NCBI RefSeq assembly: GCF_001758465.1
Contig: NZ_MJIC01000009.1
Location: 248,001 to 312,000, forward strand
Reading direction: 5' to 3'
DNA from: Marisediminitalea lipolytica
Lineage (GTDB): Bacteria; Pseudomonadota; Gammaproteobacteria; Enterobacterales; Alteromonadaceae
Length of the DNA: 64,000 nt
The notes beneath the pieces are model-generated. The model was given only the letters and a program-made list of their open reading frames with translations, did no database searches and was not told where the DNA came from. Each line of letters starts with the position of its first letter. Position 1 is the stretch's first letter. Positions 25,365 through 34,313 of this stretch are shown piece by piece. A program made the position numbers and the translations under genes.

Positions 25365-26723
25365 ATGGCGTTTTCTGTAGTGGTTCTGGCAGCGGGTAAA
25401 GGAACCAGAATGAAGTCTGCGTTACCCAAAGTGCTGCACCCGGTTGGTGGCGTGGCCATGGTACAACGCATTATCAATACCGCAGAATCCTTAACGGCGA
25501 CTGCGGTGCACCTGGTGTATGGCCATGGCGCAGAGCAATTGCAGGCCGCGGTCAGTGGTCAGCAGATTAACTGGTGCCTGCAAGCTGAACAATTGGGCAC
25601 CGGCCACGCAGTAATGCAAACCGTTGAGCACATCAGTGACGACGAAGACGTGATGATTCTGGTAGGCGATGCCCCATTAATCAGGGCCGAAACACTTCAG
25701 CGCCTTATCGATGTGAAAGCCAACTGCGATTTGGCGCTGCTGACCGTGGATCTGGAAGACCCAACCGGCATGGGCCGTATTATTCGCAAAGATGACAACA
25801 TTGTTGCCATTGTTGAACACAAGGACGCCACAGACGAACAGCGCGCTATTACCGAAATTAATACCGGCATGATGATGATGCCGGGTAAGGATCTTAAGCG
25901 CTGGCTAACTAACCTGACCAACGAAAACGCCCAGGGCGAATATTATCTTACCGACGTTATTGCCATGGCGGCGGGCGAAGGCAAGGTGATTAAGGCTGCT
26001 CAGCCGGATTCGCCGCTGGAAGTGGAAGGCGTCAATAACCGGGTGCAACTGGCCCGGCTGGAGCGTACTTTACAGCAATGGCAGGCGGAAACCCTGATGA
26101 CTAATGGCGCAACTCTGGCTGATCCTCTGCGCATTGATGTTCGTGGTGAGTTAACCACAGGGCAGGATGTATATATCGATATCAACACCGTATTTAAAGG
26201 TAAGGTCACACTGGGTAATAACGTAGTGATAGGCCCTAACTGTGTATTGATTGACTGCGACGTGGCAGATAATGCGGTAATAGAAGCCAACAGTATTATT
26301 GAGCAGGCGAGTGTTGGCGAAGACTGCACGGTTGGACCATACGCCCGTTTACGCCCCGGTGCGGTAATGGAAAAAGCAGCCAAAGTGGGTAACTTTGTCG
26401 AGATGAAAAAGGCCCGGCTGGGCGCAGGCGCTAAGGCAAACCACCTTACCTATCTTGGCGATGCCGAGATTGGCGCGGGCAGCAATATTGGTGCAGGCAC
26501 CATTACCTGTAACTACGATGGTGTTAATAAGTCTAAGACCCTAATTGGAGAAAACGCGTTTATTGGCTCCAATTCTGCGCTGGTCGCTCCTGTGGAAATA
26601 GGCGCCGGTGCTACGGTGGCGGCAGGCTCGATTATTACCTCTAAAGTGCCGGAAGACTCGCTGGCGGTGGCGCGCGCCAAACAGCGTAATATTGCGGGTT
26701 GGCAGCGCCCGAAGAAAAAATAA
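25365..26723 (+). CDS. glmU: bifunctional GlmU (uridyltransferase/acetyltransferase)
   Basis: This 452-residue enzyme makes UDP-GlcNAc from GlcN-1-P. The N-terminal pyrophosphorylase has [19 protein letters not shown] at residues 8-26; from about 250 on it is a left-handed beta-helix of hexapeptide repeats, ending with [11 protein letters not shown]. Its stop overlaps the next start (TAATG). The ATP synthase genes that often precede glmU in related bacteria are absent here; a GGDEF gene diverges instead. Confidence 0.96.
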   Translation: MAFSVVVLAAGKGTRMKSALPKVLHPVGGVAMVQRIINTAESLTATAVHLVYGHGAEQLQAAVSGQQINWCLQAEQLGTGHAVMQTVEHISDDEDVMILVGDAPLIRAETLQRLIDVKANCDLALLTVDLEDPTGMGRIIRKDDNIVAIVEHKDATDEQRAITEINTGMMMMPGKDLKRWLTNLTNENAQGEYYLTDVIAMAAGEGKVIKAAQPDSPLEVEGVNNRVQLARLERTLQQWQAETLMTNGATLADPLRIDVRGELTTGQDVYIDINTVFKGKVTLGNNVVIGPNCVLIDCDVADNAVIEANSIIEQASVGEDCTVGPYARLRPGAVMEKAAKVGNFVEMKKARLGAGAKANHLTYLGDAEIGAGSNIGAGTITCNYDGVNKSKTLIGENAFIGSNSALVAPVEIGAGATVAAGSIITSKVPEDSLAVARAKQRNIAGWQRPKKK

Positions 26724-27769
26724 TGGTAATAACAACACTGATAGTGGGTTTTGGCTACGCAGCCAAAACCTTTCATGTGCCATTTTTACAGGCGATGGAT
26801 GAATTTAGCATTGCTGGCGTGGTGTCCTCGGATCCGGCTAAAGTGCAGTCTGTATTGCCCCAGGCCAGGGTATTTAGTGCGCTTGATGAAGCTTTGGCAA
26901 GTGGTGAATTTGATTTAGTTGTGATTACCACGCCTAATCATCTGCATGCCCAACAGGCCGAATTATCATTGCGTGCGGGTTGTCACGTTTTAGTCGAGAA
27001 ACCATTTACCCTGAGTAGCGATAGCGCCCTTGAATTGGTTGAGCTGGCCGCAACGCTGGGCAAAAAGCTATGTGTGTTTCACAACCGTCGGTTCGACGGT
27101 GATTTTCTCACTCTCAGGCAACTATTATCTGAACAGGCCGTTGGGCAGGTTAAGCGCCTGGAAAGCCGGTTTGACAGGTTTCGGCCTGTGCCACGCAAGC
27201 GTTGGCGGGAAAACGCCGGGCCAGGCAGTGGCATTTTTTGGGATTTAGGCCCGCATTTGCTTGATCAGGCGTTACAACTATTTGGTATGCCGGACAAAGT
27301 CTCTGCCACTATTGGTATTCTGAGGGATGGCGGCGAAGCAGACGATGCTTTTGAAGTAACCCTGCATTATCCGGGATTTACTGTGCTGACCGGCAGCTCA
27401 CCTTTTGAAGCAGGCCCCACCTTACGTTTTGCTTTGCAGGGAACCAACGGAAGTTATCGAAAATATCATCTGGACCCACAGGAAGACCAGCTCAAAGCAG
27501 GAGTCGACTTTGCTGATACTGTTTGGGCGCAAACACCCACAGCACAACACGGCGTTTTATACGGCGATGAAGGGCAACAAACTGTGCAGACGCTAGCCGG
27601 CGGCTACACGGTATTTTATCAGCAACTGGCCGACGCCCTTAAGCCCGGTAGCAAAGCGGCATTGCCGGCTGATGCCAGCAGTGTGACAGATGTCATTCGT
27701 TTAATCGAAATCGCCAGATTAGCCAGTGAACAACAACAAACCCTGACCGTTAATGCTGCCCTTAACTGA
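26723..27769 (+). CDS. Gfo/Idh/MocA family oxidoreductase
   Basis: A 348-residue NAD(P)-dependent dehydrogenase with N-terminal VGFGYAAKTFH (Rossmann loop), the EKPFTL motif of the family near residue 92, and a C-terminal alpha/beta domain containing WDLGPHLLDQAL. It resembles the YdgJ/YhhX group, whose substrates are sugars or inositols. ATG 26723 is chosen because it overlaps the glmU stop. It overlaps the next gene by 17 bases. A role in amino-sugar metabolism is suggested only by position. Confidence 0.88.
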   Translation: MVITTLIVGFGYAAKTFHVPFLQAMDEFSIAGVVSSDPAKVQSVLPQARVFSALDEALASGEFDLVVITTPNHLHAQQAELSLRAGCHVLVEKPFTLSSDSALELVELAATLGKKLCVFHNRRFDGDFLTLRQLLSEQAVGQVKRLESRFDRFRPVPRKRWRENAGPGSGIFWDLGPHLLDQALQLFGMPDKVSATIGILRDGGEADDAFEVTLHYPGFTVLTGSSPFEAGPTLRFALQGTNGSYRKYHLDPQEDQLKAGVDFADTVWAQTPTAQHGVLYGDEGQQTVQTLAGGYTVFYQQLADALKPGSKAALPADASSVTDVIRLIEIARLASEQQQTLTVNAALN

Positions 27770-28295
27770 CCCGGATATCATCGCCCTTGGTGATGAACAG
27801 GCTCGTATTCGGGTATACATCGGCAATCGCCCGGATACTGTTATTGAGCACGTCCGGCCCGGCGTTTCGCCGTTACTGCCGCAGGATATTTATCGAATCG
27901 GGCAGGCTTGCGGTAATGGCTGGCGTAAGGTGTTTAATGTTTACGCTAAACTCGTTTTTGCGCTTCCTGAATCGCTGGGCTTGCGTGGTGACAACACCAG
28001 TTGGCAGGCATTTCGTGATAACCGCCTATTGCAGGCGGGCTCCGGCACTGCGCTATGGTTTGGTGTGCCTGGGGAGTTCACGCCTGACGTGCTACATATT
28101 GTCACCGGCAAAACTTACGCAAACTCGCTAACTTTCGCTTCATCCTTTCATTGGGAAACTCCCGAGTTTGCTTTGGACCTGAAACGAAACTTAGTTGTAT
28201 GCCCCTACTTTGATTACCGCCAGCTTTCTAACAGCAAAATTCTCTTTCTAATCGAATTGCTTAACCAGCTACATTTACCTATGTATAAAAATTAA
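27753..28295 (+). CDS. uncharacterised protein (possibly DUF6942)
   Basis: A 180-residue soluble protein without signal peptide or membrane helix. It starts with RIRVYIGNRPD and contains GNGWRKVFNVYAKL, a segment with a serine- and glycine-rich GSGTALWFG, and a C-terminal CPYFDYRQLSNSKI. I match it tentatively and from memory to the proteobacterial family DUF6942; no function is known. It overlaps the oxidoreductase by 17 bases and is followed by a glmR-like gene, so it belongs to the glmU-glmS transcription block. Confidence 0.6.
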   Translation: MLPLTDPDIIALGDEQARIRVYIGNRPDTVIEHVRPGVSPLLPQDIYRIGQACGNGWRKVFNVYAKLVFALPESLGLRGDNTSWQAFRDNRLLQAGSGTALWFGVPGEFTPDVLHIVTGKTYANSLTFASSFHWETPEFALDLKRNLVVCPYFDYRQLSNSKILFLIELLNQLHLPMYKN

Positions 28296-28307
28296 TGCGT
28301 AACATTT

Positions 28308-28353
28308 GAAAGTTTAATGCTATATTTAGTTTTAAATGAAACTTGTAACTTTC
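28308..28353. promoter_or_regulatory. GAAAGTT...AACTTTC inverted repeat before glmR-like gene
   Basis: GAAAGTT (28308-28314) and AACTTTC (28347-28353) are perfect inverted repeats separated by 32 bp, ending three bases before the regulator's ATG. They may be half-sites for autoregulation by the DeoR-family protein. Confidence 0.3.
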
Positions 28354-28355
28354 GA

Positions 28356-29126
28356 ATGAAACAAAAAAGAAACCCTCAGGAGCGTCACGAACGTATAGTT
28401 GACTGGGTTGTTCAGCACGGACAGACCCCGGTGGAAGATCTTGCGCGGGCGTTCTCTACCTCTGAAGTGACCATTCGTAAAGATCTGACCCAGCTTGCCG
28501 AACAAGGCCGCTTAATTCGCCAGCATGGTGGCGCGGCTCCGGTAACTCGCAGGCAAAAAGAGAGTACCGCCAAGGCATCGTTAAAACAGGCTATTGGCAA
28601 GCTGGCCGCGACCCTGGTGAAAGACAGCCAGAAAATTGTAATCGACAGTGGCAGTACTACCGCCACCATGGTTGAGCATCTTACTCAGCCCAGCCAACTG
28701 GTGGTGATGACTAATTCACTGAACGTCGCTAATCAGCTGGTGGCTTTTAATAATGAACCAACGGTACTGATGACCGGCGGCACCTGGGATAAACAATCAC
28801 AGTCGTTTCAGGGCAGTATGGCCGGTAAGATGCTGCAGTCTTACAGTTTCGATATGGCCTTTGTTGGCGCTGCCGGACTGGATATTGAGCGCGGCACGAC
28901 CACCTATAACGAATTAACCCAGCTCAGCCAGGAAATGGCGCGCGTGGCGGGTAAGGTGGTGGTACTGGCAGAATCATCTAAACTCAGGCATAAAATGCCC
29001 AATATTGAATTAGCCTGGCAACAGGTAGCGGTACTGGTGACCGACGACGGTTTACCGGAAGAAGCGGAACAACAATTAAATCAACAAGGTGTGACGGTGA
29101 TGAAAGCCGCACTCAATGGAGAATAG
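28356..29126 (+). CDS. glmR: DeoR-family regulator, GlmR-like
   Basis: A 256-residue regulator with an N-terminal DeoR helix-turn-helix ([17 protein letters not shown], residues 37-53) and a DeoR C-terminal sugar-phosphate sensor (about 75-250) with [13 protein letters not shown] and [13 protein letters not shown] motifs. A regulator of this family named GlmR lies between glmU and glmS in Pseudomonas, and here the context is the same with two bases separating it from glmS. It is likely to respond to an amino-sugar phosphate; that is inference. ATG 28356 fits the family start. Confidence 0.8.
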   Translation: MKQKRNPQERHERIVDWVVQHGQTPVEDLARAFSTSEVTIRKDLTQLAEQGRLIRQHGGAAPVTRRQKESTAKASLKQAIGKLAATLVKDSQKIVIDSGSTTATMVEHLTQPSQLVVMTNSLNVANQLVAFNNEPTVLMTGGTWDKQSQSFQGSMAGKMLQSYSFDMAFVGAAGLDIERGTTTYNELTQLSQEMARVAGKVVVLAESSKLRHKMPNIELAWQQVAVLVTDDGLPEEAEQQLNQQGVTVMKAALNGE

Positions 29127-29128
29127 CT

Positions 29129-30961
29129 ATGTGTGGGATCGTTGGCGCAGTTGCTGAGCGTAATGTAGTAGAAATCTTGCTGGAAGGGCTTAAACGTCTG
29201 GAATACCGGGGTTATGATTCTGCCGGTGTCGCACTGTTACAGCCTAACGGTATCCTCAATCGCGTACGCCGCACCGGTAAGGTACAGGAGTTGGTTGATG
29301 CGCTGAGCGATCAGGAAGCATTAGGCTCTACCGGTATTGCCCATACCCGTTGGGCAACCCATGGCGGCGTTACCGAAGCCAATGCTCACCCGCATTTTTC
29401 TTCCGATCGCATTGCCGTTGTGCACAATGGCATTATCGAGAATTATCAGTCTCTGCGCGCCGATCTCACCAGCAAAGGCTACACCTTTACCAGCGATACC
29501 GATACCGAAACCATTGCCCACACAGTGCACGAGGAGTTAAAGAATACGGATTCTTTATTAGCAGCAGTGCAGGCTTCGGTTAAACAGTTTCACGGTGCTT
29601 ATGGCACGGTCATCATGGATCGTAACGATCCTTCGAAAGTGGTAGTTGCCCGTTCCGGTAGCCCGCTGGTTATTGGTCTTGGTTTAGGTGAAAACTTTAT
29701 TGCCTCAGACCAGATGGCGCTGCTGCCTGTTACCCGTCGCTTTATTTTCTTAGAAGAAGGTGATGTAGCCGAAATTACCCGTCGCACTGTGTCGATTTAT
29801 GACCAGGACGGTAAGCCGGTTAAGCGTGAAATCATCGAGTCTAATATTGAGCACGATGCTGGTGACAAAGGCGGATACCGTCATTACATGCTTAAGGAAA
29901 TTCACGAACAGCCAACGGTAGTGCGTAATGCATTAAAAGAGCGCGTGGGTGATGAAGGCCTGTTGTCGGATATCTTTGGTAAAGGCGCAGACGAGTTACT
30001 GGCCAAAGTAAAACACGTGCAGATTGTGGCTTGTGGCACCAGCTATCACGCCGGGATGACCGCTCGCTACTGGTTAGAACAGTTTGCTAATGTTTCCTGT
30101 AATGTAGAGATTGCCTCAGAGTTTCGTTACCGCAAATCCGTGGTGCACGAAAACAGCCTGCTGGTAACTATTTCACAATCAGGCGAAACCGCTGACACGC
30201 TGGCTGCATTACGCCTGGCTAAAGAGCTGGGCTACATGGCCAGCCTGACCATTTGTAACGTACCGGGTTCATCGCTGGTGCGTGAATCTGACATGGCTTA
30301 TATGACCCGTGCCGGCGCCGAAATCGGCGTGGCCTCCACTAAAGCGTTTACCACACAGCTTACCGCCTTTTTAGTGTTGACCGTGGCATTAGGCAAACAT
30401 AACGGCATGTCTGAGGTCGATCAAAAGGCGATTATTCAAGGCTTACACAGCCTGCCAGCCAAGCTTGAAGAAACCCTGGCTATCACGCAGGGAATCGAAG
30501 ACCTGGCCGAAGAGTTTGCCGACAAAAACCATTCCTTATTCTTAGGCCGTGGTGATCAATATCCGATTGCAATGGAAGGCGCGTTAAAGCTTAAAGAGAT
30601 TTCCTATATTCACGCCGAAGCCTATGCCTCTGGCGAGCTTAAGCATGGCCCACTGGCGCTGATCGACGAAGAGATGCCGGTTATCGTGGTGGCACCAAAC
30701 AATGAACTGCTCGAAAAGCTTAAATCAAACGTGGAAGAAGTGCGCGCCCGTGGCGGCATCATGTATGTGTTTGCCGATAAAGATGCAGCCTTCGCCAGCG
30801 ACGAAACTATGCGTGTAATCAACGTACCGCACTGCGATGGCCCAATCGCGCCAATTATCTATACCATCCCGTTACAATTGCTTTCATACTATGTTGCTTT
30901 GATTAAGGGCACAGATGTGGATCAGCCTAGAAACCTGGCTAAGTCAGTTACCGTGGAGTGA
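29129..30961 (+). CDS. glmS: glutamine-fructose-6-phosphate aminotransferase
   Basis: The 610-residue enzyme forms glucosamine-6-phosphate for cell wall and LPS synthesis. Cys2 (MCGIVGAV) is the glutaminase nucleophile; two SIS isomerase domains follow ([15 protein letters not shown] near 350 and the second about 460-590), and the protein ends LAKSVTVE as usual. It immediately follows the glmR-like gene. Its conserved 3' end is the usual recognition sequence for Tn7-like elements. Confidence 0.97.
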   Translation: MCGIVGAVAERNVVEILLEGLKRLEYRGYDSAGVALLQPNGILNRVRRTGKVQELVDALSDQEALGSTGIAHTRWATHGGVTEANAHPHFSSDRIAVVHNGIIENYQSLRADLTSKGYTFTSDTDTETIAHTVHEELKNTDSLLAAVQASVKQFHGAYGTVIMDRNDPSKVVVARSGSPLVIGLGLGENFIASDQMALLPVTRRFIFLEEGDVAEITRRTVSIYDQDGKPVKREIIESNIEHDAGDKGGYRHYMLKEIHEQPTVVRNALKERVGDEGLLSDIFGKGADELLAKVKHVQIVACGTSYHAGMTARYWLEQFANVSCNVEIASEFRYRKSVVHENSLLVTISQSGETADTLAALRLAKELGYMASLTICNVPGSSLVRESDMAYMTRAGAEIGVASTKAFTTQLTAFLVLTVALGKHNGMSEVDQKAIIQGLHSLPAKLEETLAITQGIEDLAEEFADKNHSLFLGRGDQYPIAMEGALKLKEISYIHAEAYASGELKHGPLALIDEEMPVIVVAPNNELLEKLKSNVEEVRARGGIMYVFADKDAAFASDETMRVINVPHCDGPIAPIIYTIPLQLLSYYVALIKGTDVDQPRNLAKSVTVE

Positions 30962-30990
30962 TGTTCAAGTAATACACTCGGTAGATATTT
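30925..30990 (+). other. candidate attTn7 target at the glmS 3' end
   Basis: Tn7 and relatives recognise the last codons of glmS and insert about 25 bp after the stop. The conserved codons for LAKSVTVE end at 30961 and the expected insertion point falls in the hairpin at 30972-31001. I see no Tn7-type terminal sequences or transposase genes, but the DNA beyond differs in character. Confidence 0.4.
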
Positions 30991-31001
30991 ACCGAGTGTA
31001 T
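30972..31001. terminator. 12-bp hairpin after glmS
   Basis: ATACACTCGGTA (30972-30983) and TACCGAGTGTAT (30990-31001) form a perfect stem with a 6-nt loop. It is the likely glmS terminator, but the sequence after it (AGAACTACTG) has no T-tract. Confidence 0.6.
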
Positions 31002-31058
31002 AGAACTACTGCACTTTCTCTCATCGACCTTACAAAAGGTGAAGAACAACGTTATTCA

Positions 31059-31247
31059 ATGTATCATGAAGGAATGTCTTGGTACGATATGAGCATCTTT
31101 CTAAGAGCAAATAACATCCTTACCAGTACTGGTTTAGAGTTTAACCCCAAACGTGTGTTTGGAGTGATGCAAAAAGTTCTGAAAAGGCATGAACGAATAA
31201 ATGATATTAGAGTTCTTGAAGAAGTCATTGATGTGTATCTTTCTTAA
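31059..31247 (+). CDS. small hypothetical protein, recombinase-tail-like
   Basis: The 62-residue product contains GMSWYDMSIFLRANNILTST and then GLEFNPKRVFGVM. This pattern (G-x-S followed by an L-x-x-x-N-I-x-T turn, a G, and a helix beginning with V) resembles the helical 'Recombinase' region of large serine recombinases and related small DNA-binding proteins. The frame stays open upstream through the glmS terminator to 30915, so it may be the truncated end of a larger gene. No good ribosome site is seen. It could be a remnant rather than an expressed gene. Confidence 0.35.
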   Translation: MYHEGMSWYDMSIFLRANNILTSTGLEFNPKRVFGVMQKVLKRHERINDIRVLEEVIDVYLS

Positions 31248-31302
31248 GGAATAGTAATAACCATAAAAATTACAATCTAAAATTCATCTGCTAAAGTAAA
31301 TC

Positions 31303-31416
31303 ATGCTTAATAAATCCATGAGTAAAGAAAAGAAAAAAACTAAAAATAATAATTTTATGTTGTGGATTATAATTATTTTTATGATGTTCATGTATTGGTG
31401 GTTTCTTAACCGATGA
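31303..31416 (+). CDS. 37-residue putative membrane peptide
   Basis: An ATG-to-TGA frame of 37 codons encodes a lysine- and asparagine-rich start (residues 5-18, with KEKKKTKNNN) and then a single hydrophobic helix FMLWIIIIFMMFMYWWFL ending NR. This is the layout of a small single-pass membrane protein with the N-terminus inside. It lies in AT-rich DNA, where such frames also arise by chance, and has no clear Shine-Dalgarno sequence. Confidence 0.3.
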   Translation: MLNKSMSKEKKKTKNNNFMLWIIIIFMMFMYWWFLNR

Positions 31417-31594
31417 GGATTAAAGAAACGGTAAAAACTATTACATACAAAATTAATCCGTTACTGTGGAATAATTAAGGGCCTGTACTTCTTGCTAAGA
31501 AGCCAGAGGTGTTGACAAGAAGCCCTCAACATCCTGGCTTATAAAGCTATCTTCAATTCCCAATAAGGACTTGCATGTCGCCCTTATCTATAAA
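31417..31594. other. AT-rich gap with imperfect hairpin
   Basis: No gene is seen. An imperfect hairpin, AAGCCAGAGGTGTTGA (31500-31515) with TCAACATCCTGGCTT (31526-31540), lies downstream of the minus-strand beta-barrel gene and may terminate it. Confidence 0.4.
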
Positions 31595-32062
31595 TTAAAA
31601 CTGATACCCAAATTCAAGCAATAGTTTGGTGTCGAGCCCTGAGTTTGTGTCACCAGCTACTAACGAGATACCAAGGTGAGCGCCGGGTTGCTCAATGCCT
31701 TTGGCAAAGTAGTGGTAGCTGAGTCCCGCGCCATAAACCGCTTTGGTATCGTTATAACTTTCGCGCTCGTCACCCACTATGCCGATGTACACACCGATGC
31801 CATGATTGGTGTTGTCGAAACCGAGTAAATCAGCCTGTATCCAACCAGCACCAGCGCCACAGGTTGCGCCACCATAACTTGAATAACTCATACACCCTGC
31901 AGATACATACTTAAGATCGGTTGCAGAGCGGCTAGCTACATTGACACCCAGCCCACTGTAAAGACTTCCGATGCCAACGCCAAATGAAAACTCATTGGCT
32001 AACGACGTGGTTGAAACAGACAGCGGCAAAAGCAAACAAGCCAGGGGTTTTAATATTTTCAT
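31595..32062 (-). CDS. small outer-membrane beta-barrel-like protein
   Basis: A 155-residue protein with a signal peptide (MKILKPLACLLL... to SLA near residue 22). The mature part is rich in glycine, tyrosine and short alternating strands and ends with LLLEFGYQF, the C-terminal aromatic expected for outer-membrane barrels. I do not recognise a named family. Two cysteines in CMSYSSYGGATC could pair. It is a lone gene in the accessory patch after glmS. Confidence 0.6.
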   Translation of the reverse strand: MKILKPLACLLLPLSVSTTSLANEFSFGVGIGSLYSGLGVNVASRSATDLKYVSAGCMSYSSYGGATCGAGAGWIQADLLGFDNTNHGIGVYIGIVGDERESYNDTKAVYGAGLSYHYFAKGIEQPGAHLGISLVAGDTNSGLDTKLLLEFGYQF

Positions 32063-32233
32063 TAGTATCCTTACAGTTATTAAATTGCTATTCCTGAAAA
32101 TCGGGGGCGCTCAAATATTCTTAAACGAGCACAGTAGAATGGAGGGCACAATCTACCCCCCAAGCTATCATCAAATCACTGAAAAACATAATAAATATTA
32201 ACGGATTGAGTTGTGACAGCTGTTACTCGGGAG

Positions 32234-32695
32234 CTACACAGAGCGCAGTTTGTCGCGGATATCCATCCAGGCTTTACCAATATGGTTTAACCCGCGCTGA
32301 TCCCGGCCAATACCCCAAAAGTAGTCATACTGTGAGGTCTCAACAATTAATTTGTCTTCCGTGGCCAGCAGGGCCTGACGAACTTCGTCGTACATTTGTA
32401 CTTTGGTGTACAAGGCACGTTTCATCATTATCGGTGCAGTGGTTTTGTAATCAGTAATCTTTGGGCGATACCATGCCTTTGCATAAACACAGGCTTTTTC
32501 GCCGGTGGGAAGTGTCGCCACCTTTGTTGCTTGCTGTGCATTGCGCAGCGTTTTTGCGTGCACGTAGTGCTCGCAGGTCAGCCAGTTTTCGTTATCCAGT
32601 AAAATGGGATGTTCGGAGCATGGAGCAAGCGGATTTTTCACATCAAAGCGCGAAAACCGGTAGGCTTTCTCCATAGCAAGGTTGGCAGTAAACAC
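32234..32695 (-). CDS. NADAR family protein (YbiA-like)
   Basis: A 153-residue protein with the NADAR signature: FSRFDVKNPLAP at the start, LTCEHYVHAKTL, and the C-terminal YFWGIGRDQRGLNHIGKAWMDIR. NADAR proteins act on ADP-ribose-like or riboflavin-pathway N-glycosides; E. coli YbiA hydrolyses a riboflavin intermediate, and other members remove ADP-ribose from nucleic acid or occur in phage-conflict loci. Which applies here cannot be told. It stands among accessory genes after glmS with no visible toxin partner. Confidence 0.85.
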   Translation of the reverse strand: MFTANLAMEKAYRFSRFDVKNPLAPCSEHPILLDNENWLTCEHYVHAKTLRNAQQATKVATLPTGEKACVYAKAWYRPKITDYKTTAPIMMKRALYTKVQMYDEVRQALLATEDKLIVETSQYDYFWGIGRDQRGLNHIGKAWMDIRDKLRSV

Positions 32696-32817
32696 AGTCA
32701 GTCCATCAGCAAAATCAAATTGATGGCCAGTATAAAGAATTATCGGCGCGTTGTAATTTTGTTGTGAAGAATGCCTGCCAGCACTTATGTTTACCTGTTA
32801 ATCGCGCAATAAAGTGG

Positions 32818-33219
32818 CTATTCGGTATCGAAAAACAGGTGATTCTCACTTTCGTCGAGTAACCATTCAATAGCATCGGCTTCGTTAGCAAAATTACGAA
32901 TAGGTACATCCAGCCTGACCGCATATTCTTCGATAATATACTGGCGAAAATCCGTGGTGGGATAAATCCGGGCAATTTTGTAACCGCTGGTAATCACGCC
33001 AACTTCTTCCACCAATTTTAACAGTGTTGGTGCATCGAAATTCATGCTGCTTTCACGAAAATCAGCAAGCAGTAAAAACGTGGATTTGGTGCAACTAAAG
33101 GCTACCAGCCCTAAGTAAAATCGCTTTATATCAGCGGGTTGCATGGTGCCTTTGGCTTTCGCTAAGGCGATAGTATCACTGGCAATAAAATCATAAGAAA
33201 ATGTTACAGACTCTGACAT
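32818..33219 (-). CDS. SpoIIAA/STAS-like hypothetical protein
   Basis: A 133-residue cytoplasmic protein. The pattern LLLADFRESSMNFD in the middle, followed by a region KIARIYPTTDF and a closing FANEADAIEWLLD, is typical of the SpoIIAA-like/STAS-SEC14 family of small alpha/beta proteins of unknown role. It precedes the NADAR gene on the same strand by 122 bp, so cotranscription is possible but not shown. Confidence 0.6.
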   Translation of the reverse strand: MSESVTFSYDFIASDTIALAKAKGTMQPADIKRFYLGLVAFSCTKSTFLLLADFRESSMNFDAPTLLKLVEEVGVITSGYKIARIYPTTDFRQYIIEEYAVRLDVPIRNFANEADAIEWLLDESENHLFFDTE

Positions 33220-33401
33220 CGCTGTACCTCAACATTAATTTACGCTTTGCTTGTCCTCCTTTTTAGCTGAAGCAATTTTTCTGAGCATAATTAAAAAAAC
33301 GATGTTTGCCTAGTCTGAGGAATTTTAATGCTCAGGTTGTGGTCGGTGGTAAATGTAAAGTGCAACGCACCGCATAGAATTAATCAGGCGTTGGTCATGA
33401 C

Positions 33402-34244
33402 TTAGTCTGGCCTGTCTTGCGGCGGCCGGCTGTGTAAAAAGCTGGCAAAGCGGGGAATGCCGTTTTGGGTTAGCCCATAGTATTTAAACGGTACCCAGCT
33501 TCCTACCGGTGGGGGCGACTGGCGTTGCTTAAGGGTAAAGCCGCTGCCAATTTTAAAGCGCTTACCCATGCGCGATTCTACCAGTATTGCGCCCATTACC
33601 TCGCTAAATTTGCCTTTGCCAGGCAGGTGAGCAATGACCTTGGCTTCATCGTCCTGATAACGCTTGGCTTTTAATAAGCCGGATTGACGGCCTGGTTGAT
33701 AAAGCGCGTGCTTATAATGCAGCATTAGTCCCTCTGCTCCTGCCAGAGAAAGCGTATCCAGCAAATTTTCTAACTCTTGTTGGGTGCTCACCGTAAACTG
33801 TTCAATCAGTCTCAGGGTTGGGCTGTTGGTTTGGGCTACCAGTGTTTGCATGGTGATTAGGCGTTGAGCAAAGGTAAGCTGTGGGTCAGGTAAATCAAAC
33901 AACATCATTTTTACCTCTTGCCAACGGTCGTCCGGCTCACTGCGCAACACTACTGAGGCGGTTTCGGCAAATTTGCCCCTGGCTATCCACAGTTCGCCAT
34001 CTAACGCGACCTCGGGCCAGCCATTAGTAAACCACTGGGGAGCCACAATGGGGTGGCCGTTGCGGGTAATCAGCTCACTGCCCGTCCAGCGCGCACGAAT
34101 ACCGTCGAGCTTTTCGCTTACCAGATAATCAGCAACATTAATGTTGCCCTGATAAGAGGTAGCCAGTTGCAGGGCGGGAGACTGCGCGCAAGCAACATTG
34201 CCCAGCATCAGGATAAGAAGTAAAAGCAGCGTTTGGTTAAACAT
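33402..34244 (-). CDS. periplasmic ATP-dependent DNA ligase (Lig E type)
   Basis: The 280-residue protein has a signal peptide (residues 1-20, cleavage after ACA) followed by a minimal ATP-dependent ligase: motif I SEKLDGIRARW with adenylated K45, VALDGELW (motif III), AEGLMLHY (motif IV) and LLKAKRY (motif V), then a small OB fold. This layout defines the exported Lig E group of proteobacteria, proposed to repair extracellular or incoming DNA. ATG 34244 is chosen for its GGAG seven bases upstream. Confidence 0.9.
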   Translation of the reverse strand: MFNQTLLLLLILMLGNVACAQSPALQLATSYQGNINVADYLVSEKLDGIRARWTGSELITRNGHPIVAPQWFTNGWPEVALDGELWIARGKFAETASVVLRSEPDDRWQEVKMMLFDLPDPQLTFAQRLITMQTLVAQTNSPTLRLIEQFTVSTQQELENLLDTLSLAGAEGLMLHYKHALYQPGRQSGLLKAKRYQDDEAKVIAHLPGKGKFSEVMGAILVESRMGKRFKIGSGFTLKQRQSPPPVGSWVPFKYYGLTQNGIPRFASFLHSRPPQDRPD

Positions 34245-34313
34245 GGGCAAGCTCCGCGTAAAACCCTGAGTTTACGCAAAGGGGGGAGCCGGTAAACTGA
34301 GCTAAAGAAGGGT

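Noticed and set aside
30962..33400. Intact Tn7-like transposon after glmS
   Set aside because: No TnsA-E-like genes and no terminal TGTGGG-type inverted repeats were found, so only a candidate target site and possible scar are claimed.
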